A stretch of DNA of 64,000 nucleotides from JBMYRH01 sp049602155 (GCA_049602155.1 JBMYRH010000026.1:1-64000), one strand, 5' to 3'; positions 1 through 8,403 are shown, counted from the first letter of the stretch. The notes: generated from the letters alone by a model not told the origin. Numbers and translations: made by a program.

Positions 1-1043
1 CGCTCGTCCGCATTAACCGAGAGCAGGCGCGGGTCATCGAGGGGCTGCTCGATAACGAGCGCCTGTGCGTCGAAGGGGGCGCTGGTACAGGCAAGACCGT
101 GCTCGCGCTCGAGGCCGCGCGCCTCTACGCCGAGGAGGGCGCCCGGGTGCTGCTCCTCTGCTTCAACCGCGGCCTCGGCAACCACTTAGGGAAGCTCGTC
201 AGAGGGTTGCCGGACATGCCCGGCGACGTCGACGGCATGCACTTCCATCGCCTCTGCTTCAAAGCGCATGAGGCCCTAGGTCGGGGCGATCTCCTCGTCC
301 CCGATGGCAAGGAGGCGGCCAAGGCGTTCTGGGATAACGACGCCCCGATGCTCTTGCTCGAGGCCGTCGACCAGGGCGTCCTCGGCCCCTGGGACGCCAT
401 CGTCATCGACGAGGGTCAGGACTTCGCAGTCGACTGGTGGCCCGCGGTTGACACGCTCTTAGCGGGTGAGGACAGCCACCTCGTCATCTTCCACGATCCT
501 TCGCAGGCGATCTTCCGCCGCGCAGATGCCGGAGCTGACTGGGTGGGTGCCGACTACCCGGTCTACAAGCTCTCGCGGAACCTCCGGAACACCAAGGCCA
601 TCGCCGCCATCGTCGACGGCTTGAGTGAAGCCGAGATGAAGCCGCATCGGCGCGCACCGGAGGGCATCGCGCCGACCGTCACCCCGCAGCCCTCGCCGTC
701 CAAGCTCAAGGGGCAGCTCGAGACGCTGGTGACGAAGCTGTTGACCACCGAGGGCTTCAGGCCCGATCAGATCGTCATCCTGACGCCGCATTCGCTCAAG
801 AACTCTGCGCTCGCGGGGGTCACTGAGCTTGGAGGCCGGCCGCTTGTCGACCTGAAAGAGCGGCGCTCTTCGGCCATCACCCACGCGACCATCGGGGCCT
901 TCAAGGGCCTTGAGTCCGATGTCCTCATCTTGGTCGACATCGATCCGAGCGATGAGCGCTGCGACAGAAACGCGCGCTATGTGGCGGTGAGCCGCTGTCG
1001 TCATCTCCTCTACGTCTACACCCGCGGCGACTGGCTGGCTTAG
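1..1043 (+). CDS. Superfamily-1 DNA/RNA helicase-like ATPase, 5' truncated by window edge
   Basis: The reading frame (codons starting at base 3) is open to the left edge, so the N-terminus is missing. The Walker A motif GGAGTGKT lies at 75-98. The Walker B-type motif IDEGQDF lies near 403-423 and has the SF1 DExQD form. The C-terminal third carries the UvrD/RecD-like signatures GLESDVLIL and YVAVSRCR (about 910-1000), typical of the final helicase motifs. The layout is that of the superfamily-1 ATPases often attached to an N-terminal NERD nuclease domain, but that part would lie outside the window. Any starts inside the window fall after the Walker A motif and would destroy the enzyme. It is followed after 11 bases by a macro-domain gene on the same strand and is probably cotranscribed with it. 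Its place beside SIR2 and nuclease genes suggests a role in nucleic-acid defence or repair (inference). Confidence 0.85.
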   Translation, partial: LVRINREQARVIEGLLDNERLCVEGGAGTGKTVLALEAARLYAEEGARVLLLCFNRGLGNHLGKLVRGLPDMPGDVDGMHFHRLCFKAHEALGRGDLLVPDGKEAAKAFWDNDAPMLLLEAVDQGVLGPWDAIVIDEGQDFAVDWWPAVDTLLAGEDSHLVIFHDPSQAIFRRADAGADWVGADYPVYKLSRNLRNTKAIAAIVDGLSEAEMKPHRRAPEGIAPTVTPQPSPSKLKGQLETLVTKLLTTEGFRPDQIVILTPHSLKNSALAGVTELGGRPLVDLKERRSSAITHATIGAFKGLESDVLILVDIDPSDERCDRNARYVAVSRCRHLLYVYTRGDWLA

Positions 1044-1054
1044 GAGGACGACCC

Positions 1055-1879
1055 ATGCGATGCGCGCCGACGCTCTCTGCGCTCGCCGCAGGCGAGCGCC
1101 TCGAGATCTGGGACTTCGATGATCTGGAGGACCTCTGCGACGAGGTGCGGGACCTGCTTGAAGAGGGCGAGCTCGTGCTCGACTTCCGAGTGCCGCGAGA
1201 TGCGGGGCTCCCCTTCAGCATCATCGAGGCCTTCCAGGCGCTCATCCAGGTCGTCGATGCTGTGCCAAAAGACGCTGAGGTGCCGTGCATCTTCGGCTCA
1301 GAGCGCGCCCTTGAGATGGCCAAGCGCTATCAGGCCGGCGGCGAGGCCGCGGACCAAGTTCTCCGGGTGGGCGACCTCAAGGTGGTCGTCCGTGTGGGCG
1401 ACATCACGCGCACCCTCGCTGACGCGATTGTGAACGCGTCGAACACACAGCTTCACCTCGGGGCAGGGGTCTCAGGCGCGATTAAGCGCGCAGTGCGCGA
1501 CCCCGACGGCCTCCAAGCTGCGATGCGCGCGCTCTCGCCCATCGCTAGCGGTCAGGTCGTCCACACCCGGTCATTTGGGCTGGGGCTGGCGCCTGTCATC
1601 TTGCACGCGGCGACCGCGACAGGGCGTAAAGACGCGATCAAAGCCGCCTACGAGGGCTCGCTTCGGCTCGCCGGTGAGCTCGGGCTAGGCGTCTTGGCCA
1701 TCCCAGCGCTCGGCACGGGCACGGGCGCCTTGTCGATGGTCGAGTGCGCCAGGCTCTGCGCCGAAGCGCTCCAGGCCCATGAGACCACCACGCACCCTCA
1801 CACCGTGATCCTCGTCCTCTACAACGACCCTGTGGGCGCTCAGCTATTTGTCGACGCGCTCAGCTCGGACGCGCCTTGA
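1055..1879 (+). CDS. Macro-domain protein (ADP-ribose binding/processing) with novel N-terminal region
   Basis: This is a 274-residue protein with an ATG preceded by a strong AGGAGGA ribosome site. Residues about 105-270 form a macro domain: VNASNTQLHLGAGVSGAI is the adenosine/distal-ribose loop signature, and IPALGTGTG is the second phosphate-binding loop. Such domains bind or hydrolyse ADP-ribose and its derivatives. Residues 1-100 are acidic, appear helical and match nothing I recognise. The gene directly follows the helicase fragment. Its 3' end overlaps the convergent gene 1844-3421 by 36 bases. A SIR2-like, NAD-linked protein is encoded two genes away, so the macro domain may sense or clear ADP-ribose made by it. 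That link is inference. Confidence 0.85.
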   Translation: MRCAPTLSALAAGERLEIWDFDDLEDLCDEVRDLLEEGELVLDFRVPRDAGLPFSIIEAFQALIQVVDAVPKDAEVPCIFGSERALEMAKRYQAGGEAADQVLRVGDLKVVVRVGDITRTLADAIVNASNTQLHLGAGVSGAIKRAVRDPDGLQAAMRALSPIASGQVVHTRSFGLGLAPVILHAATATGRKDAIKAAYEGSLRLAGELGLGVLAIPALGTGTGALSMVECARLCAEALQAHETTTHPHTVILVLYNDPVGAQLFVDALSSDAP

Positions 1880-3421
1880 CCAGAGCAGCCGAGCGAGCGC
1901 ATCGATGTGCCCCTCTTTTTTGAGGGCCTTTTCGAGGTCGAGGCCTCTGAGGACGTTGTCTTTCGACGCGACCCAGGCGCGGGCGACCTCCGGGCGGATG
2001 ACGAGAATGACCTCGTCTGCCGGTGGGCTCCTCTGGTCGCGCTCGACGAGCATCCAGAGGCCGTAGAGCGGGTTTAATGTCCCTTTGCGCCCCTTGGGGA
2101 GCGTCTTGAGGATGGACTGGAGCCCACCCTTTTCGGCGTCAAAGGCCTGCCGTGGGTGGGTCCCCTCGTAGCCCGAGGAGTCGTGCATCGCGCTTCGCCA
2201 CTCGAGCTGACGTGAGCCACGGGCGTGGTGGTCGAGGAGCTTGGCCATGAGCGTATAAGAGAGGACCTGCGGGTGACTCATCGGGTCCTCTGGGGGGCTC
2301 CCGACGGGCAAACCGCACCGCGCGCAGATGTCATCGATGAGGCCCTCGAAGTCGCTCGTAAAGAGCGCGCGCCGCACATAGTACCCGCCATCACCGAGCG
2401 GATCGGCTTTGCCCTTGGGCATGTCACCGCCCATGCGCCGGTAGGCTCGGAAGTCGTTGAGCTCGACGCCAAAGGGCGACCTCCCGTCCATCTCACGGAG
2501 GCTCAAGGTGTCGCCTTGTCCGCCACCAGGGTGAAGCTCAAAGACCCGAAGCTCACGCGCGGCGATGTGCCTCGCGACGACCTTGGCCACGATCTTCCAG
2601 GTCAGCGCGTGCGCGAGGTTGTGAGGCGGCTCCTCCCAATAGCGCCGCTCGGCCTCGTCTTCGATGTCCAGGCTGCGGTGGTCGTGGACGAGGCTGAGCT
2701 CACCGATGGCTTGATTCACCGCGCGCTCGGTCACCGGTTCCCAGCTCTCCTCCTCCCGCATGGCTCTGGACTTAAGCGCGATGAGGCCCCTGAGGACGCA
2801 GGCGCCGTCGTAGCCATGGGCCTTGCCCTGCATCCCGACCAGGATGTGGCGTACGAGCCAGGACCAGGGGTCATCGGGGGTTTGTTGGCTCCACCCTTGG
2901 GCGCGCAGGGCTTGGTCGTTCAGTTGGGAGATGGCGGCGTACCAGCCGAAGTGCATCGGGATGGCGACGGCGTCTTGAAGGGACCGCGCCCGAGCGACCT
3001 CGAGGCGGAGCTTTATCCGCTCGCTCCCGTAGTGCTCGAGACAGAAGACCTCCAAGAAGACCTCATTGAGCACGGCGCCTGTGCCTGAGAAGGTGCACAG
3101 CGTGCCGTGGGCCTTGTCTTCAGAGTGGTCACACGCCTGGCTCACCTCAGCCAAGAGCTCGCTGAGCCCCTCGTCGAGGCGCTCAAGGCGCCTCCTGAGC
3201 CCTCTTTCGGTCACAGGGAGGTCACGCAATGCCGAGAAGCGCTCCTGAGTCCTCGGGCTCACAATCAAGACCTCGGTGCACTCGCCCGCGCGATAGCTGA
3301 GCGTCCACTCGAGGGTGTCCGAGCGGAGGCTATGAGCGAGCCCTCGCCATGCCTCTAAGAAGAAGGCGCTGAGCTCCAAGTCTAACGCCTCAGCGTGCGC
3401 GATGGTGTGGACGGGGTTCAT
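1844..3421 (-). CDS. Unknown 525-residue protein, last gene of SIR2/nuclease operon
   Basis: I do not recognise a confident family. The start chosen (MNPVHTIAHAE) lies 5 bases after the stop of the SIR2-like gene. A longer reading would run back into that gene. The protein is soluble, with no signal peptide or membrane segment. A motif VFELHPGGGQGDTLSL near residues 310-325 faintly resembles the HPGGGQ-D-L signature of bacterial peptide-binding chaperone-like domains seen in conflict systems. I rate that resemblance as weak. The central region holds many Trp/Tyr/His residues, and the C-terminus is Lys/Arg-rich. Its tail overlaps the convergent macro-domain gene by 36 bases. As the most distal gene of a five-gene operon with NADase- and nuclease-like partners, it is a candidate sensor or adaptor (inference). 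Confidence 0.8.
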   Translation of the reverse strand: MNPVHTIAHAEALDLELSAFFLEAWRGLAHSLRSDTLEWTLSYRAGECTEVLIVSPRTQERFSALRDLPVTERGLRRRLERLDEGLSELLAEVSQACDHSEDKAHGTLCTFSGTGAVLNEVFLEVFCLEHYGSERIKLRLEVARARSLQDAVAIPMHFGWYAAISQLNDQALRAQGWSQQTPDDPWSWLVRHILVGMQGKAHGYDGACVLRGLIALKSRAMREEESWEPVTERAVNQAIGELSLVHDHRSLDIEDEAERRYWEEPPHNLAHALTWKIVAKVVARHIAARELRVFELHPGGGQGDTLSLREMDGRSPFGVELNDFRAYRRMGGDMPKGKADPLGDGGYYVRRALFTSDFEGLIDDICARCGLPVGSPPEDPMSHPQVLSYTLMAKLLDHHARGSRQLEWRSAMHDSSGYEGTHPRQAFDAEKGGLQSILKTLPKGRKGTLNPLYGLWMLVERDQRSPPADEVILVIRPEVARAWVASKDNVLRGLDLEKALKKEGHIDALARLLWSRRVRAERVDK

Positions 3422-3426
3422 TGACC

Positions 3427-4806
3427 TCAGAGCGTCTCGTGGCCCGGCGAGAGCAGGCGCTCGAGGTGGCGGAAGAGGGTCTCCCAGGTAGCGCAATAGG
3501 CGTAGGCCCCGTGACTCAATGCCGCGCGCTTGTTTGCCTCGGCGTGTTCGGGGGCGGGCTTGGCGCCGAAGACGATGGTGGGGCAGCGGTGGTTCTCGGA
3601 ATGCATACGGTCCAGAAGGTGCAGCGCGTTAGCTTGGCCATTGGGTCCCTGGTCATGCCCCCAATGGCTGACGACGAGGTGGAAGGTCTCGCGTGGGGCC
3701 TTCTCAAACGCGTCAATGGCCTCTCCAGGCGTGCGGACCTGGGTGATGCCTGCCGAGGCGTCGTCATCGACGCTTGAGAGGGCCCTGGCTATGAACCGAT
3801 AGCCTGCCTCGTTATGTCTCGGGTTTGGGTCGACCCAGAGGATGCGCTTACCGCGGAGGAGGGCCCCGAAGCGCGGCAGGATAGCGGTCCCCTCCCAGAT
3901 GCGCTTGAGGTGGGCGTCAAAGCCGGAGTGGTCGTTTGGGGGCGTGCTGTAGCTCAGGATGTTGATCCCCTCGTGCGCCTCGAAGTGGCGCCTCTTGAGT
4001 TCGGGGACGTCGTTCAAGATGGCGTAGGCGACGGGCCGTTGCCCCTCCTGATAGTCGATCAGCGCGAGCACTTGGGAGCGGAGCTCATTGAGGTAGGCGT
4101 CCTCGAATGAGGTGCCCATGAAGAGCACCGTGCTCGTCGACAGCAGCGCATGCAGAAACGAGAGGTACCCGGCGCGAGTGTGGAGCTGACGACGGTAGTC
4201 GCGGCGGGTGAAGACGATGCTCGCCGCCTGCTCGCTCGTCATGAGGTCGCCGTGGAGTTTGACGACTCGGCTGGCGAGCCCGCGGTCTCCTTCGCCCCAA
4301 AAGGCCTCGTCCCACCACCGCGAACCTCCCCAGGGCCACAGCACCTTTTGGTAGGTCTCGGGCTCGGGCGGGAGGCCCTCGATGAGGGTGTCGAAGTTCG
4401 TGGTCAGGACTGCGCGGAAGGGGATCTCGGCGAGGTAGCGCATGCGCGCCCTCATCGTCTCGCTCTCTCGTGCGTGACTGTCGGGCCGGAGGCTCTCTCT
4501 GACAGCATCGGTGAACGCTGAGCGGCCAAGGTGGTCTTGGAGGAGCTGGGCAGCTTGCTCGTAGGCGTCGGCGGAGACTGATGAGTGAGGGGTGTCGGCC
4601 TGGAGGAGCGCCCGGATCTCTACCCGCTCCTCGCTCGGGACCTCTCCGGTGTCGGCGACGGCGAGCAGGAGTGACTTCCAGGTAGGCAGCCGCGCGGCCG
4701 CCGAGAACCCTGCGCCGACAAAGGCCACACATCGGCCGCCGAGGATGGCCTCGCAGAGACCCTGGGGGACAGCTCCGATGAGTTCCTCTTGAATCCCCTG
4801 TGTCAC
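3427..4806 (-). CDS. SIR2-like domain protein with C-terminal degenerate receiver domain
   Basis: This is a 459-residue protein if translation starts at GTG 4806. The extension upstream to 4995 is low-complexity, basic and overlaps the next gene, so I rejected it. The SIR2-fold signatures are in order: GAGFS (31-35), TTNFD (135-139), KLHGD (183-187) and a later FMGTSFED. This is the SIR2_2 class found in NAD-depleting phage defence proteins such as ThsA and DSR. From about residue 325 it continues with RILWVDPNP, a receiver-like beta1 motif. The position of the phospho-acceptor aspartate reads LVVSHWG (His instead of Asp), while the conserved lysine region IVFGAK is kept, so the receiver is probably not phosphorylated. 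Fourth gene of the operon, 112 bases after the 86-residue gene. The likely role is a NAD-cleaving effector controlled by partners (inference). Confidence 0.85.
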   Translation of the reverse strand: MTQGIQEELIGAVPQGLCEAILGGRCVAFVGAGFSAAARLPTWKSLLLAVADTGEVPSEERVEIRALLQADTPHSSVSADAYEQAAQLLQDHLGRSAFTDAVRESLRPDSHARESETMRARMRYLAEIPFRAVLTTNFDTLIEGLPPEPETYQKVLWPWGGSRWWDEAFWGEGDRGLASRVVKLHGDLMTSEQAASIVFTRRDYRRQLHTRAGYLSFLHALLSTSTVLFMGTSFEDAYLNELRSQVLALIDYQEGQRPVAYAILNDVPELKRRHFEAHEGINILSYSTPPNDHSGFDAHLKRIWEGTAILPRFGALLRGKRILWVDPNPRHNEAGYRFIARALSSVDDDASAGITQVRTPGEAIDAFEKAPRETFHLVVSHWGHDQGPNGQANALHLLDRMHSENHRCPTIVFGAKPAPEHAEANKRAALSHGAYAYCATWETLFRHLERLLSPGHETL

Positions 4807-4918
4807 CCGGCCTCGCCTAAACGTCGTGTGGCGTAAGGTTAACGGACGCGAGGGGATTGACCAACCCAGCGAGAGCCTTGGTGGTATGGCCCGCTTCAGG
4901 GCGCTTCGACGCTGGTTG

Positions 4919-5179
4919 TTACGCGATATGCCGCGCGAGCGCCGAGGCGACCTCTGGGGCGAGCGGCTCATCATCGAGGACGAGGAGGTGGTCATCGTCG
5001 GTGATCCCGTCGCCCGGGACTCGCGCGGGGATCTGTACCGTCCAGGTCGTGTCGCCGCTGCTCTTGTAAGCCTCCCAGGGGACGCTTGATCCGTAGCGCT
5101 CGGCGCTTCCTTTAGCCAGCCACTCTTGCCCCTGTTCGTCCCAGTCGACCCGGGTCACGATGATGTCTCTTCGCTCCAT
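4919..5179 (-). CDS. Small acidic protein of unknown function (86 aa) in SIR2/nuclease operon
   Basis: The ATG at 5179 is chosen because GGAG lies about 8 bases upstream and overlaps the stop of the preceding nuclease-like gene (GGAGTGA...ATG). An alternative ATG at 5200 would add seven residues and overlap that gene. The product is acidic (DITDDDH-type and LDDEP stretches), has no signal peptide, and ends in APEVASALARHIA, a probable helix. I recognise no family. Its size and position between a nuclease-like and a SIR2-like gene would fit a small regulator, immunity or adaptor protein (inference only). Confidence 0.7.
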   Translation of the reverse strand: MERRDIIVTRVDWDEQGQEWLAKGSAERYGSSVPWEAYKSSGDTTWTVQIPARVPGDGITDDDHLLVLDDEPLAPEVASALARHIA

Positions 5180-5183
5180 GCAA

Positions 5184-6194
5184 TCACTCCGTATGTTCAC
5201 CCGGAAAGTAGCGCATTAAGAGCGCCTCTGACCAGGCCGAGAGTGCTTGGTTGGGCGCGCCTGCATCGAGCCAGGCGCGGGCGTCGAGCTCTAGGAAGCG
5301 ATCGGGATGCACGAGGAGCCCTCGGAAGGCGCTCAGCGCGTCATCATGGCCCGCGACCGGCCGCTCCAGGTGACCGACGACGTCGTTATCCGGGTGGAGC
5401 AGGACCGCGAAGTCACAGCGGTCGATCCCGGAGTCTGGATCAGCCTCGATGGCCGCGGCTTGAATTTGATTTCGGACCAGTTGATAGAGCCCAAAACGAA
5501 ACGCACAGGCTAAGGAGTCTGCGCTCTCAGCGGTCTTGATGACGTCGAGTGATTGCGCCAGGTCGAAGTAGCGTCGCCCGGAGGCCGTCAGTGGGCATGT
5601 CGACCACCAGTCTCGGGCCAAGGACGCCCCATCAGAGTCGCATGCGCCGCCACGTCGTCGCCCTGTGCCGCATTGACCGAAGGAGTCCTCCATGTACTTC
5701 ACTTCGATGAGGAGCAGTCGCTCTTGTCCGGCCCGTGTTGTCCACCAAATGGCGAGATCTGAGTTGGTGCGCTTTTCGCCCCGCCGCGCGTCTTTTCGCT
5801 CCCCAAGGTAGCGGTTGTCCGCGTCGTACTCGACCTCGACTTTACGTACACGGGCGACTGTGTCGCCGCGCTCCGTGCCTAGGACCGTCTGTAAGATGGG
5901 GACCATTGAGGACGGGTCCTTGAGGAACGGAGCGACAAGCTGGAGTCCGAAGGCCTGTGAAGACATCGTGCTGTGTAGGTCGTGGCGTCGTATCCCCAGC
6001 TCAGTCAGGTGCTGGTCGATGGCGTCGACATAGTCGCTCAGGAAGTTCTCGCGCCAGCGCGCTTCGGGGTAGCGCACCTTGGCGGGACGCCCCCCAAAGA
6101 GTCCGCGCTCTTGGACCCCGCAGACGACCTCCTTGTAGTAGATCTGATGGTCGCGATGTCGCGCCTGACCTTGTGAACGCGGTGTGTGACTCAT
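5184..6194 (-). CDS. PD-(D/E)XK nuclease superfamily protein (PGN_0703-like)
   Basis: This is a 336-residue soluble protein. The core nuclease pattern is visible: an aspartate in NSDLAIWW (about residues 144-151) followed by LLLIEVKYMED (about 160-170), giving D-x(n)-E-x-K. Downstream, YQLVRNQIQAAAIEAD and FAVLLHPDND match the helix and strand that follow the core in PGN_0703-type restriction-endonuclease-like proteins. That assignment is from memory of the pattern, without a search. Several cysteines lie just after the EVK motif and might bind metal. Its ATG overlaps the stop of the upstream nuclease-like gene by 4 bases (ATGA), showing tight translational coupling. Confidence 0.75.
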   Translation of the reverse strand: MSHTPRSQGQARHRDHQIYYKEVVCGVQERGLFGGRPAKVRYPEARWRENFLSDYVDAIDQHLTELGIRRHDLHSTMSSQAFGLQLVAPFLKDPSSMVPILQTVLGTERGDTVARVRKVEVEYDADNRYLGERKDARRGEKRTNSDLAIWWTTRAGQERLLLIEVKYMEDSFGQCGTGRRRGGACDSDGASLARDWWSTCPLTASGRRYFDLAQSLDVIKTAESADSLACAFRFGLYQLVRNQIQAAAIEADPDSGIDRCDFAVLLHPDNDVVGHLERPVAGHDDALSAFRGLLVHPDRFLELDARAWLDAGAPNQALSAWSEALLMRYFPGEHTE

Positions 6195-7051
6195 GGCCGT
6201 CTGTCCAACTTGGTCACGTTCTCCTCAAGGGTTCGGGTCATACGCTCTAGCCCCTCCTCATGCGCCCAGTCCGCCACGTCGTCCCAGGAGAGGTGGCTGG
6301 TCGCCTCGAGCCAGCCGTTCCCCACGCTGTCTGCCGTCGTCTTGCCGGTGATGTCATTTTCAAGGGTGATGCGGGCGATATCGCTCGCCATCTCGAGCCC
6401 CGCCGACCAGCCATCGGGTCTCGACGCCTCTTCTGGGGTGGGGTTGGGCGTAGTGGTCAGCGCGAGGAAAAAGCAGGGGATCGCGGGCTGAGCGAGCCTG
6501 TCGACGAGCTGACGCACCATCGGCTCCTGGCCGATATGACGATAGCGCTTCTTGTCGTGAGCATAGACGCGAACCCCGGGGTGCGAGTCCGTCTTGATGA
6601 GCTGATTGAGCGCGGGAGAGTAGAGGTAGTCGGCTAAGCGGGACTTTAAGAAGAGCTCATGGAGAATCGAGGAGGCGTTTTGCCGCAGGTTCTTGGCCTG
6701 ATAGCGCACATTTTTTGACCACGTCTCTCGCTTCGCCTCAAGCATCAAGGCCTTGGTCAGACGTTCACCCGAGACCAAGCGCGCTGTCATTAAGATCAGG
6801 GCATCCGGTTCGCCAAAGTCCGAGAGGCTGTGCTCGATGAAGACCTCGGCGTCCTCGATCTTCGCGTCTCTCGGCCACAATCGGGTGCGCCGCATCTCGC
6901 GGATAGAGCCATCAGGGCGCGCCCAAGGCGGGTGCCACGCGCGCTCAAAGAGCCGCGCCAGGATGGTCGCGCCCTCAGGATGCCAAAGCGCGGACTCGAA
7001 GAGCGCGTTGACTAATCCGCGCTCGCTATAGCCGTGCCAGAGAGTCGTCAT
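6191..7051 (-). CDS. PD-(D/E)XK nuclease-like protein, first gene of the operon
   Basis: This is a 286-residue soluble protein. GEPDALILMTARL followed by ALMLEAKRETW (about residues 80-110) gives the E-P-D-x(n)-E-x-K pattern of PD-(D/E)XK nucleases, with the acidic and lysine residues intact. The remainder matches no family I know. The C-terminal half is Trp- and Glu-rich. The start ATG has a GGAAAAG sequence upstream. It leads the minus-strand operon 7051-1844, and the next gene overlaps its stop by 4 bases. Two different nuclease-like proteins in tandem ahead of a SIR2-like protein is an uncommon combination. I infer a defence function, but substrate and trigger are unknown. Confidence 0.7.
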   Translation of the reverse strand: MTTLWHGYSERGLVNALFESALWHPEGATILARLFERAWHPPWARPDGSIREMRRTRLWPRDAKIEDAEVFIEHSLSDFGEPDALILMTARLVSGERLTKALMLEAKRETWSKNVRYQAKNLRQNASSILHELFLKSRLADYLYSPALNQLIKTDSHPGVRVYAHDKKRYRHIGQEPMVRQLVDRLAQPAIPCFFLALTTTPNPTPEEASRPDGWSAGLEMASDIARITLENDITGKTTADSVGNGWLEATSHLSWDDVADWAHEEGLERMTRTLEENVTKLDRRP

Positions 7052-7132
7052 GAGCTTTTCCAGGAACAGCTAAACCATGACGAACTTAGTGGTGCTCAGT
7101 CAAGCAACCGCCCGTGAGCCTTTCGAGGGCCT

Positions 7133-8248
7133 TCAGCGACGCGCCCGTGCCGGGGCCAAGGGACGCACGCTGAGCAGCTTGGCCAAGCCGAGCGTGAGCA
7201 ACAGAAGCGGCCAGGCCGGTGTCGTCGAGCGCTTGGAGGTGTTGCAGCCGGAGCCGTCTTCGTCGTCCTCAGGGGCGGTCTCGCCGCCATCGGTCGCGTC
7301 GGGGTCCTCCGAGGGGGTGGGCAAGCGCGCCGCGCTGTCCTCGGGCGGGTAGAGGGTCTGCCCTTGAGAGACGAGCCAGTCTTCGTAGAAGTTCGCGAGG
7401 ACGTAGATGCCTCCCTCGCCGCAGTAGCTCTCGCTGGTCTCAACCCCACGGGAGACGATGCCGGCCAGATAAACTGTGCCGTCGACCTCGACGTAAACGG
7501 GGCCACCCGAGTCCCCGGCGCAGGTGTCTGTCGCTGCGCACTCTCCCGTGACGCAGACCTCGCCGATGGGGCAGTCATCATCGACGTCACACAGCTCATA
7601 CGAGCTGACGTTGCCGCCCCAGAACTCGGCGTCCGTGCGATCGCGATAGAGCTGCTCGGCGCCGTAGAGTGCCCCTGAGTCACCTTCGCCCTCAAGGTCA
7701 CGTGTGCCGTAGCCGGTGATGAAGAATCCGCTACCTTCGTTCAGCGCCGTGTCGGTGAGGGCCTTGGGTAAGACCGGGATCACCTCTACGGTGTCCACCG
7801 GGCGTTTCAAGAAGACGAGCCCGATGTCGTCGGACTGTCCCATGCCGATGTCCTCAAAGTTCGGGTCGACGGTGCCGCCGGAGGGGTAGGCCTCGTGGTA
7901 GACCAGCTCATCGATGGCGTAGGTGTGCTCCGGGCCCGCGTCCGCGACGGTCAGTGCACCGGCGATGACTTGGTAGCTCTCCGGCGTTTGAAGCAGCGCC
8001 TGGTTCTCTTCGTCGTAAAAGCAGTGCGCTGCGGTGACCACAAGCGAGGGCGCGATGAGCGTCCCTGTGCAATCTTGCTCTCCGCTGTCGGTCAGGGCCA
8101 GAGCAACAGTGCCAAAGAGCGCGTCAGCGTCCATGGGTGTCCCGTGGATGATCGGGTGGGTCGAGGTCTCATATTGCCCCACGTCGACGCCTTGGGCACA
8201 GCCAGCTACGAGGATGATCAATAGCGAGGGTAGGGTGAATCGAAGCAT
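7133..8248 (-). CDS. Trypsin-like serine protease lipoprotein with MYXO-CTERM-type tail
   Basis: This is a 371-residue S1-family protease. The signal peptide MLRFTLPSLLIILVAGC ends in a lipobox-like cysteine. The N-terminal IIHGTP resembles the activation site. The catalytic His is in VTAAHC, the Asp in SDDIGLVFL and the Ser in CAGDSGGPV, all present. Between the Asp and Ser lies an extra Cys-rich loop, ELCDVDDDCPIGEVCVTGEC, that looks like a small inserted disulphide module. After the catalytic domain comes an acidic Pro/Asp linker. The tail GSGCN + hydrophobic segment PAWPLLLLTLGLAKLL + RARR has the architecture of myxobacterial MYXO-CTERM sorting signals. It is probably secreted or surface-anchored, with unknown substrate. 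Confidence 0.9.
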   Translation of the reverse strand: MLRFTLPSLLIILVAGCAQGVDVGQYETSTHPIIHGTPMDADALFGTVALALTDSGEQDCTGTLIAPSLVVTAAHCFYDEENQALLQTPESYQVIAGALTVADAGPEHTYAIDELVYHEAYPSGGTVDPNFEDIGMGQSDDIGLVFLKRPVDTVEVIPVLPKALTDTALNEGSGFFITGYGTRDLEGEGDSGALYGAEQLYRDRTDAEFWGGNVSSYELCDVDDDCPIGEVCVTGECAATDTCAGDSGGPVYVEVDGTVYLAGIVSRGVETSESYCGEGGIYVLANFYEDWLVSQGQTLYPPEDSAARLPTPSEDPDATDGGETAPEDDEDGSGCNTSKRSTTPAWPLLLLTLGLAKLLSVRPLAPARARR

Positions 8249-8403
8249 CGTGTTCTCCTCTGGACGAGTGCCTGCTCTTCAGGTGCCGCTAGCGTCTGAT
8301 GATGATCAGAGTATCTGGCACAGAACGACTGGCTGTACACCATGAAATGAGCCGCAGTCTGTGCTTTGAGCGTCAAGGTGAGGCTGCTCCGAGCCCTCCG
8401 TTG

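Noticed and set aside
2225..3088. Long plus-strand open frame within the unknown operon gene
   Set aside because: It is antisense to a well-supported gene, with shadow-like composition, no ribosome site and no recognisable domain.
4807..4995. N-terminal extension of the SIR2-like protein
   Set aside because: It is basic low-complexity, overlaps the 86-residue gene, and the GTG at 4806 gives a normal family start.
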